A stretch of 64,000 nt of DNA from Fagopyrum homotropicum (Eukaryota > Streptophyta > Magnoliopsida > Caryophyllales > Polygonaceae), in NCBI GenBank assembly GCA_033239125.1, contig BSWB01000008.1, forward strand, positions 7,718,001-7,782,000. Reading direction: 5' to 3'. The stretch's first letter is position 1, and each line of letters starts with the position of its first letter. Shown here piece after piece: positions 56,011-64,000 of the stretch. The translations under genes were made by a program, and so were the position numbers. Below the pieces are notes generated by a model. The model saw nothing but the letters and a program-made list of their open reading frames with translations, was not told the DNA's origin and did no database searches.

Positions 56011-57269
56011 ATTTTGTTGTAGTGTCGGTATCGGTAATGTTGGTCTTAATTCAAATAATAATATTAAAGATGTTTATTTAGTGGATGGGTTAAAATATAA
56101 CCTTCTCAGTGTTTCCCAGCTTTGTGATAAAGGAAATTGTGTTAGCTTTGACAAGAAGAAGTGTGAAGTTCGAGATGAGATGACAGGAAATTTAGTGCTA
56201 ACAGCTCACAGGGATAATAATATATATGCTGTTAATACTAACCAAATTGCAGGGACAAATCTAAAATGTCTCAAGGTCTTATCAGATGACTCAAGACTAT
56301 GGCACAGACGACTTGGTCACATCAGTCTACATTCTCTTAACAAACTAAAATCAAAAGATCTTGTAAGAGGTCTTCCTGACCTAAAGTTCAAGGTAGATGA
56401 ATTATGCAATGCTTGCTCAAGAGGTAAACATACTCGTAGTTCTTTCAAAAAGAAGCAAGTGGTAAGTACTACTAGACCTCTTGAACTTCTCCACATGGAT
56501 CTTTGTGGACCTATGCGCGTCAAATCTCCCAAAGGCAAGCAATATATTCTTGTTATTGTTGATGATTATTCTCGATTTACTTGGGTTTTCTTTCTAAAAA
56601 TGAAATCTGAAGCACTTTTATACTTCTCAAAACTTTGTAAGGAATTACAGACTTTGAAAAACCTACCAATCGTTTCTATTAGAAGTGATCATGGTAGAGA
56701 ATTTGATCAATCAGACTTTGATGCATTTTGTGAGAAATATGGTATTTCCCATAATTTCTCAGCTCCTAGAACACCTCAACAAAATGGGGTTGTGGAACGA
56801 AAGAACCGCACCCTAGAGGAAATGTCTAGGACAATGCTATTAGAGAATGATCTGCCTAAGTCATACTGGGCAGAAGCTGTTAATACAGCAAATTACATTC
56901 TTAATAGATGTTTGATTCGATCAATTTTAAAGAAAACCCCTTATGAGCTTTTTAAAGGAAGAAAACCAAGTATATCTTACTTTAAACCATTTGGATGTAC
57001 GTGTTACGTGCATAATAATGGGAAGGATAATCTTGGAAAATTTGATGCTCGTAGCGACGAAGGTACATTTCTCGGATACTCGACTCAAAGCAAGGCTTAT
57101 CGAGTATACAATAAACGTACCAAAGTAGTCGAAGAAAGTATCCATGTTTTGTTTGATGAAAATGATAATGGTATCTTGAGTGAGAGCTTTGCAGATCTTG
57201 ATCTAAATAAACATGAGGAAGAGGAAGAAGAAGTTGATAAGAACGTCAGAAATATGCAAGAGCCATTTC

Positions 57270-57350
57270 AAGATCTTACAGAACTATCTCAAGATCTTAC
57301 AGCTGGGTCTCAAGACCTTGAAGCACCCCCTCAAGATCTTACAAATGAAA
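57270..57350 (+). repeat. SQDLT coding repeats in the copia pol linker
   Basis: Four to five units encode QDLT or QDLE (FQDLTELSQDLTAGSQDLEAPPQDLTNE is the region). At DNA level they read CAAGATCTTACA, the same word that recurs in the LTRs and the 3' region. Confidence 0.75.
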
Positions 57351-59107
57351 CCAATCGTGAAGATACATCACTACCTGAGCCACAAGAGCCATCTTCCCCA
57401 CTTCCTATAAATTCTGAACCTGATGTTTACAATCAGAGAAATGTCCGGAGGAAATTCAAACATGCATCATCCCATTCAACTCAGGATATTATTTCTGATC
57501 CCTCATCTGGAATACAAACTTGATCTAAATTAAAAGATTTGTGTGCTTTTCATGCGTTTGTTTCTCTTGTAGAACCGAAGAAATATACTGAAGCTCTTCA
57601 AGAACCCGACTGGATTATTACTATGCAAGATGAGCTAAACGAGTTCGAGCGAAACAAAGTATGGACACTTACAGCAAGACCCAAAGGCAAATCAGTTATC
57701 GGGACAAGATGGGTTTTCCGAAATAAACTTGATGAAAGTGGTAATGTCATTCGAAATAAAGCTCGTCTTGTAGCTCAAGGTTACAATCAGGAGGAAGGTA
57801 TTGACTACGAGGAGACTTTTGCTCCCGTAGCCAGGCTTGAAGCCATTCGCATACTTCTTGCTTTTGCATCTTACATGAGTATTAAACTTTTTCAAATGGA
57901 CATAAAATACGCCTTTTTGAATGGTTATTTAGATGAAGAAGTTTATGTTGCTCAACCTCCTGGCTTTGAAAGTAATGAATTTCCAGATCATGTTTTCAAG
58001 CTGGATAAAGCTCTTTATGGCTTAAAGCAAGCCCCAAGAGCTTGGTACGAACGACTTTCAAAATATCTTCTGGAAAATAACTTCAAAAGAGGGTTGATTG
58101 ACAAAACTTTATTCATTAAAACTCATGGAAAAAATATTCTTGTTGTTCAAATTTATGTGGATGATATCTTGTTTGGAGCAACTAATGAATCTCTTTGCAA
58201 GGAATTTTCTGACATCATGTGCAAGGAATTTGAGATGAGTATGATGGGAGAATTAAATTTCTTTCTTGGACTACAAGTACATCAAAGCAAAAAGGGCATA
58301 TTCCTCAATCAAGGAAAATACACAAGAGACCTTCTGAAGAAGTTTAAGATGAATGAATCAAAAATAGCCAAAACACCAATGAGCTCAACTCTCTCTTTGG
58401 ATCAAGACCTTACCGGCAAACAAGTAAATCAAAAGGAATTTCGAGGTATGATCGGATCTTTACTATATCTTACTGCTAGTAGACCTGACATTATGTTTAG
58501 TGTTTGCATGTGTGCTAGATTTCAAGCTAACCCAAAGGAATCACATCTCATTGCGGTAAAAAGGATATTAAGATATCTTAATGGTACAAAAGATATAGGT
58601 CTATGGTATCCCACACAAAGTAGTTTCGGTCTTATCGGATATTCCGATGCTGATTTTGCAGGATATAAAGTGGATAGAAAAAGCACTTCAGGGTGTTGTC
58701 AATTTCTTGGTACTTCACTAATAAGTTGGCATTCCAAGAAGCAAAATTCAGTGGCTCTCTCAACAGCCGAAGCTGAATATATTGCTGCTGGAGCTTGTTG
58801 TTCGCAAATCTTATGGATTGCGCAACAACTCCAGGATCTTGGATTCAACTTTAAAGATATACCAATAAAATGTGACAATACCAGTGCTATTTCTATCTCG
58901 AAAAATCCTGTACAGCATTCAAGAACGAAACATATAGATGTGAGACACCATTTTATACGTGATCATGTAGAAAAAGGTGATGTGTCTTTGACATTCATTT
59001 CTACCGATCTACAACTGGCCGATATCTTTACAAAACCTTTACCCGAAGAGAGATTCAACTTCATAAGGTTAGAACTTGGTATGCTTAACAGGGAGGCACA
59101 AATGTAG

Positions 59108-59539
59108 GGGGAGCAATTATTGTTTTACAATATTGATCTTATTCCCTACATTAAGACCTTAACATGCATTTCAAGGTCTTACTACAATAGTGTTACAAAC
59201 ACTGATCTTATTCTTTAGAATAAGATCTTACAATACATCTCAAGGCCTTACTAAATAATAGTATGTTCTTGATTTTTGTTTAAAAGATTAAATTGGATCA
59301 AATCTTTTAGTTATTATCTCAATAGATATATAACTAATAGATTATTTTATTTTTGGAAATCTTTCGGTTATAATTTTAATCTTTTAAAATTACTTAAAAT
59401 TTTACAAAGATTTTTAAAACAAAGATTTTCTTCTCTCTCTCTCCGTCTTATATCAAATCTTTAAAGATCTTGATTCTCTTCTCCGCTTCTTTAAACTCTC
59501 CGACTTCTCGTCTCTCTCATTCTCAAACCCTAATCGACG
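59108..59539 (+). other. copia spacer between pol and the extra ORF
   Basis: No gene. It starts with a purine-rich GTAGGGGGAGC and holds several TTAAGACCTTA / CAAGGTCTTAC words (about 59150-59255) of the same family as in the LTR. It ends with a CT-rich leader before the ORF. Confidence 0.6.
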
Positions 59540-61117
59540 ATGGCCCCCAAACGTTCTTCGACTCAGTCCTCTGCTCCAACATCCAAGAAGCAGCGATCGG
59601 CGGCTAGAAAAGGCAAAGCTGTTCTAAAGGAGTATAATCCGGATTCCGATTCTTCAATGTCTACTCCCTCTCCTTCTCGGCAAGTGGCTCAAGCTATTTA
59701 TCCCCCAGCCGCAAAGGATATACCTCAACATCGTCTTCGATCACCACCTTCTGGGTTTGAGGTTAGTAGTGAAGAACCTTTTTCTTGGTTCTTGAACTAT
59801 ACTAAAGCGGGAATGTGGAAAGATGGTTTTGCTAATCGTCCCCTGAGTTTTTGTGAATCTGTTGATGAAAATTTTCTAGTGTCTATGAATCTGCCGTGTG
59901 TTAATTTGCTGAAATGTTCGAATGTATGGAGTTTGTTTAATCTGGGAGATTTTGCCTTTCCACGACTTACCCGTCTATTCTTTGTCAACCTTACTGCACA
60001 CCAAGAAAAGGGGATTTTAACTCTTCATTCCCAGATCAAAGGACGACCAATTACCCTAACTACTTCTTCTTTAGCAATTATTTTAGGAGTCCCGGAGGAA
60101 ATCGACACCAAAACTCATCCTTCGAAAAATGTATGTCTTGCCCATGCCCAGAAAACATTTTTTGAGAAACCAATTCCTTCTGGTGCTACTTCCTCAAAGC
60201 CTAAGCAAAAACAAACTCATAATGTCTTAACTTTAGAGGCCAAAATTGTATTCACCTTGCTTGCTAGGTGTGTTTTACCACGAAAGCACTCCAGAGAGAT
60301 TGTAACTGACAATCTCTTGGAAATTCTGGATTTGATCCTTACTGGGTATCCTATTGATGTCCCTAACCTGATTTTATCCTACATGGTGCACACTGTGAAT
60401 ACCCCTTTGACAGCCCCTCTTCCTTATGCCAACTTATTTCCAAAGATTTTCGAATTCTTTGAAATTGATACTACAGATGAGGATAAGGTTTATCATAAGG
60501 GACAAATTGATGAGGACTGTTGGGGAAGGCTTGGGGTTGAGAAAACTTTGTCTGGGGATTGGATTCTGAAGAAACATCAATCAACTGCTCAAATCTCATC
60601 TGAACAGAGAATTCAGGATTTAGAAGCTGAAGTAGATGCTCTGAGGAAAGATCTAAACACTGCTCGTGCTGATATTGTGGATAGACAGGATGATACGCAT
60701 GAGAAGTTGCTAATTGTTAATGAGAAGCTTAACCAGTTACTGTTTTTGACATCTCTAGCTCATAGGGCAACTACTACGATCATGCCTTTGGATGAGGATG
60801 CTGTGGAACACATTCAAGAAGTGTGTCAAAATGTTGTAATCAATTGTGAACGCAAGGTGCTAAAAAGAGGCATCCTTCGACCCATAGTACCTGAGCCGAC
60901 TATCTTGACAGTGGAGGAATATGGCTTAGTTAAGAAGTACAGAAATGATCAGGAAAAACAGTTAGCCAAAATGATGGCTTGGACCACTACTGGTGAAGCA
61001 CAGAAGAGATGGAGGGAAAAGGTGCGTGCTCGTTGTCGTGGAAGACGAGCTGGCTCTTCTTCAAAATATGGGCAATGGTTTGAAGAAGTGGTTGAAGTCT
61101 CGGATGATGAAGATTGA
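59540..61117 (+). CDS. extra ORF of the copia element, after pol
   Basis: 525 residues, fully open, starting at an ATG about 430 bases after pol in ACGATGGCC context. The N-terminus is basic and serine-rich (TSKKQRSAARKGKA). The middle resembles the putative plant transposon protein domain (FVNLTAHQEKGILTLHSQIKGRPITLTTSSLAIILGVPEE, about 145-190). A coiled coil follows (EQRIQDLEAEVDALRKDLNTARADI, about 355-400), and an arginine-rich tail (RARCRGRRAG) precedes an acidic end. Sireviruses often carry an env-like ORF here, but no signal peptide or membrane anchor is evident, so envelope function is not supported. The same domain type occurs in the Athila ORF at 3501, an interesting parallel. Confidence 0.75.
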   Translation: MAPKRSSTQSSAPTSKKQRSAARKGKAVLKEYNPDSDSSMSTPSPSRQVAQAIYPPAAKDIPQHRLRSPPSGFEVSSEEPFSWFLNYTKAGMWKDGFANRPLSFCESVDENFLVSMNLPCVNLLKCSNVWSLFNLGDFAFPRLTRLFFVNLTAHQEKGILTLHSQIKGRPITLTTSSLAIILGVPEEIDTKTHPSKNVCLAHAQKTFFEKPIPSGATSSKPKQKQTHNVLTLEAKIVFTLLARCVLPRKHSREIVTDNLLEILDLILTGYPIDVPNLILSYMVHTVNTPLTAPLPYANLFPKIFEFFEIDTTDEDKVYHKGQIDEDCWGRLGVEKTLSGDWILKKHQSTAQISSEQRIQDLEAEVDALRKDLNTARADIVDRQDDTHEKLLIVNEKLNQLLFLTSLAHRATTTIMPLDEDAVEHIQEVCQNVVINCERKVLKRGILRPIVPEPTILTVEEYGLVKKYRNDQEKQLAKMMAWTTTGEAQKRWREKVRARCRGRRAGSSSKYGQWFEEVVEVSDDED

Positions 61118-61344
61118 TCTGTTCAAGCTCTAAATTTTTCTTGCTGAAAGACAAAAAGGGGGAGAATATTTGTCTTTTGAAATGTTTTGAAAACTCTTGG
61201 TTTGGTTTGGTTGTTTTTGGTTTTGAAAAACTTGCATTAATTCGATCGTTTTCAAAATTTGATCCTACATATGCGCTTATGTTATATTATATTGTTTGTT
61301 GTTGTTCAAATGCAGGAAATAGATCATAAGTTTTGTCTTTCATC

Positions 61345-61354
61345 AAGGGGGAGA
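61345..61354 (+). other. copia polypurine tract
   Basis: AAGGGGGAGA, one base before the TG of the 3' LTR; it primes plus-strand DNA synthesis. Confidence 0.88.
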
Positions 61355-61355
61355 T

Positions 61356-62516
61356 TGTTAACTCCACCTTGATAAATAAGACATTACTTATGGTTGATGA
61401 AAGCCAAAACCTTGGTTTCCAGGTTTTGGTAAGATCTTACAAGTGTTGGTAAAGTCTTTACAGTGTCAGGTAAGGCCTTACCATATTACAGAAAACCTTG
61501 GTTTCCAGGTTTCAGTAAGGCCTTACATAAACTGATAAGACCTTACCAAAACTGGACAAAAACTACAATTGCGTTGCGTACGTCCAAGTGGCTTTTCCTT
61601 CTTGTTGAGTTAATTAAGGGATTTGTTTTTAACAAATCTTTGATTTGTTTTAAATAAATCTTCTTGAGATAAAAATGGAAGATTTCCTTCAACTCAACAA
61701 AACCGTGCTTGACTTTGACTGCTTGACTTCAACAAACAAAATCTCAACAACCCAAGATCTCAACAACCCAAGATCTCAACAACCCAAGATCTCCTAGGAT
61801 CACGAAGGCAAGATCTTTTCTCAACGTTAAAGAATGCTGATACGCTTGCCTATTTAAGAGCCAAAGAACAGAAGACAAAATACACGTTCATTGCCTACTT
61901 CGAAACCCGAGTGATAAATTCTACTTATCTCACAAAGAGCCGATCTCACATTCGAAGCTTCATCATTATACTTCCCTGAGAAGTGTGAGACCTTTTTCGA
62001 GCTGATAGTACAATTCAACTAGGATTATACAAACCGTTATCATTTCTAGACACGTTGGATACGAGTGTTGTATCTGGAGTACTTTAGTTTTTCTTTTCGA
62101 GTGAGTGAGTTGCTAGATAGGAAGTGTAAGACTTCTGAGTTTAGAAGAGGGAAGGTCTTCTGAAGATTGTATCTAGAACTCATCAAGAAGAAGGAAAATA
62201 AAGCTACTTGAATCCTAGGGTTGAATCAATCCTAGGCGGGGACTAGGTCGTGTTGGTGACCGAACCTCGTTAACATATCGCGTGTCCTTTACTGCTCTTT
62301 ATATTCCTGGTTTGTCTAAATCTTTACACTTAATTCCAATCTTAGAGAAACTTGTAAGGTCTTATAATTACGAGTAAGACTTTATCTCAATTGATAAGGT
62401 CTTATCTCTTTCGATAAGGTCTTACCTATCCTAAGATTGCGAAAAGTTTCCCTACTCTATTCATCCCCCTTCTAGAGTATTGGATAAACTATTTTATCTG
62501 CCTATTCCACATTTCA
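61356..62516 (+). repeat. copia 3' LTR
   Basis: 1161 bp. Longer than the 5' LTR chiefly because a 16-base unit (CCCAAGATCTCAACAA) is present three times instead of two and because of an extra TTATA-type insertion near 61967. It directly follows the polypurine tract. Confidence 0.92.
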
Positions 62517-62521
62517 GCGTG

Positions 62522-62958
62522 TAAAACGCCCTAATTACTTGATAAGATTTTAAAGTCAAAAACGTTTTACATTTAAACGATCGAAGGAGTATTGTGATAG
62601 ATGTATAAAGACTATAATTAAGTATCAACTGACAACATGATGGTACTGACTATAAGAAAGTCCAATGTATTAGACCAAAAAATTGGTATGCATATCATCT
62701 TGAGTTTCATGACCTTTTTACTCTCGCCTCACATCTAAACCGTTGTTACATGCAATGGGGTACTTCAAAGGTGAATCATACAAATCTAGACCTCACTCTA
62801 TATCAATTTCAAAGAATATTTACGATTTCTATTCAAAATCAAATTCTAAAATATAACAAATGAATACATAGAATATTTTACATGTTATGAGAAAGCCTTA
62901 AGGGTATATATTAAAGGAAAAATATTAACTTGGGACGTGGGTGTAATGTATCAGGAAT
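62522..62958. other. intergenic DNA between the copia element and FZL
   Basis: No gene or repeat is supported. The right part should hold the FZL 3' untranslated region. Confidence 0.4.
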
Positions 62959-64000
62959 TCAAGATAAATGGATATTTTGAAGTTCAATTTGCAAGCTTTG
63001 GAGTTGCTTCTCCACCCTTGTTAGCTCATCCTGAATCCCCAACAGCTTATCTAATCGGTCCCGGGCTGCCTCCTTGTACGGCAACCCTATAGCTTCCACA
63101 TATCTCTCCATTTTCTCTACACTTTTCAACATATCCTTAACCATGGCCTCCTCGACTTCACTCCTCACAGCTTTGCTGATGCTCTTCACTTTGTCCATGG
63201 CCTTCTGTCGACGACCTGGGAAGTTGGATACTGCTAGCAAACTAGCATCAAACAGATGAGTCTGAATCAGAATAAGAGAGATACACAATTGAAATTCAAG
63301 GGAACATAAGAGAGAAAACGGAAAAGTATTCTCACCCTCCAGCTGAACAGAGGCCGAGTGCAAGAAGATCTTCGAGTGTAGTTGGTAGGACAGAAGTGAG
63401 AAGCGAAGCGGATAAACCAGCAGCACCTAAACCTCCAAAAGCCCCCAAAAACTGCATCAAAAGTAACACAGTAACTTGTCAAAACATGACTCAGACCTTC
63501 CCACTTGACATAGAGCTTCTGGGTGAGAGTTGAGCACTTTCTGTTCCGTATGATAAAACTACCCAACTCATAAAAGACTCAAACTTAAAACAGATGAATC
63601 TAGGAACTATGTAGCTTGGAAGAACCGAAGAACTGATCCATGAGATTTTGATTTTCAAAGCAAGTTGTCAATCGTAAAAGCCCGTAAACCTGATTGACAA
63701 GTTTAGGTAAGCATGCTACACTTGAAGAGCATTTCAAATTATATGGTTCATATCAGGTGGCAATTGTTAAGTTGAGGTTCATTTAACACAATAGATAAGA
63801 TGATAGATTAAGAAATTACCACTTCCCGAATTTCTTGGTCGAATAGTTTAGAAGCAGTGTCAGCTTTGAATTTCTGGACTGCTTTTATGCTGAACTCATC
63901 AACTTCCATAGGCATTCTGTTAGAATCGAGATTGACTTGTACATCCGGGTCAAGGAAAGACAACCATCTCTTCTCAAAAGTTTCCTTGTATTGTCTACCT
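62959..64000 (-). CDS. FZL: FZL, chloroplast FZO-like dynamin-related protein, 3' part
   Basis: Three exons on the minus strand: 64000-63820 (continues beyond the window), 63451-63336 and 63241-62959, in frame with GT-AG borders, ending NIHLS at the stop. The visible part is the C-terminus: RQYKETFEKRW, ASKLFDQEIREV, a glycine-rich hydrophobic membrane segment (FLGAFGGLGAAGLSASLLTSVLP), then LEDLLALGLCSAGG, NFPGRRQ and a C-terminal coiled coil (RLDKLLGIQDELTRVEKQLQSLQIELQ). FZL is a GTPase of chloroplast envelope and thylakoid membranes that shapes thylakoids; the GTPase domain lies outside the window. The long ORF that begins at 63426 reads through an intron and is not the real start. Confidence 0.85.

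Larger units (their letters stand above)
45855..56024 (-). mobile_element. complete CACTA (En/Spm) transposon, 10,170 bp
   Basis: Ends CACTACAACA and TGTTGTAGTG, flanked by TCG on both sides (45852-45854 and 56025-56027), the 3-bp TSD of the superfamily. Both subterminal regions are filled with TAGCGTTT/AAACGCTA inverted words. Two minus-strand spliced genes fill the middle: a TNP2-type transposase nearer the right end and a TNPA-position gene after it. It sits inside copia protease, whose frame rejoins if the element and one TSD copy are removed. Confidence 0.95.
45698..59107 (+). pseudogene. copia Pol, interrupted by the CACTA element and one stop
   Basis: Protease begins in phase with gag: IMDSGCSRHMSG at about 45733. 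The CACTA insert (45855-56024) splits it; the frame resumes after 56027. Then come GAG-pre-integrase and integrase HHCC (LWHRRLGHISLHS, CNACSRG), the core D-D-E (LHMDLCGP, RSDHGREF, QQNGVVERKNRTL), an SQDLT-repeat linker, RT (TRWVFRNK, QMDIKYAFLNG, IYVDDILFG) and RNase H (YSDADFAG, LSTAEAEYIA), ending ELGMLNREAQM at 59107. One TGA at 57521-57523 lies where the family has arginine (TRSK-like motif before the RT). Apart from these two breaks it is intact. Confidence 0.9.
42713..62516 (+). mobile_element. Sirevirus-like Ty1/copia element, split by a CACTA transposon
   Basis: LTRs 42713-43854 and 61356-62516, flanked by GTGTG (42708-42712) and GCGTG (62517-62521), a 5-bp TSD with one difference. 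Primer site TGGTATCAGAGC (43857-43868) suits initiator tRNA-Met; polypurine tract AAGGGGGAGA (61345-61354). Without the CACTA insert and its TSD it is about 9.6 kb. Large size, two zinc knuckles and a coiled coil in gag, an ORF after pol, and the pol sequence place it near the SIRE/Maximus (Sirevirus) lineage. Confidence 0.9.

Noticed and set aside
63074..63566. ORFs at 63074-63259 (+) and 63267-63566 (-)
   Set aside because: They overlap FZL exons or an FZL intron in the wrong frame or strand.

Overview
The window is nuclear DNA of a flowering plant, most likely a eudicot. It carries spliced homologues of chloroplast nuclear genes and almost every major class of plant transposable element. 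The species cannot be named from the sequence. Three host genes are recognised: CCB2 (about 27.0-29.4 kb, +), CRR1 (30.9-32.6 kb, -) and the 3' end of FZL (from 62.96 kb to the right edge, -). All three encode chloroplast proteins. CCB2 and CRR1 lie tail to tail, and their Arabidopsis homologues are, as I recall, the adjacent loci At5g52110 and At5g52100, so this is a conserved gene pair.

Layout, left to right. 1-8.1 kb: 3' part of a decayed Athila-type Ty3/gypsy element (protease, RT, RNase H, no integrase, an ATHILA-like ORF, 3' LTR), peppered with an inverted motif CACCTCG-AC-CGAGGTG. 8.1-12.9 kb: remains of a Mutator-like element with a ULP1-like cysteine protease gene (+) and a MURA-like transposase (-). 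14.4-15.0 kb: SINE and LINE fragments. 15.0-25.7 kb: a minus-strand nest of gypsy elements. An outer non-autonomous element is interrupted by a related autonomous-type element with TSD GGCAT, which is itself a tandem LTR-internal-LTR-internal-LTR array with a deletion and filler DNA, and a SINE sits inside its gag. 27.0-32.6 kb: the host gene pair. 33.7-38.5 kb: two clusters of degenerate U2 snRNA-derived repeats, separated by two nested Mutator-type foldback elements with perfect 9-bp TSDs and by an unrecognised stretch. 40.2-42.3 kb: LINE remains with a short Helitron inside the RNase H region.

42.7-62.5 kb: a young Sirevirus-like Ty1/copia element with near-identical LTRs, split in pol by a complete 10,170-bp CACTA (En/Spm) transposon with a 3-bp TSD (TCG). 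The CACTA element has two spliced genes whose exons keep one open frame throughout (predicted 1098 and 678 residues), so it may still be, or very recently was, autonomous. The copia pol carries one TGA stop besides the CACTA insertion, while its extra 3' ORF is open.

The elements give an order of events. The copia insertion is recent and the CACTA insertion is later still. The gypsy nest and the Athila and MULE remains are older, with many stops and frameshifts. Exon borders were set by reading splice sites by eye and checked only by frame continuity and family resemblance.
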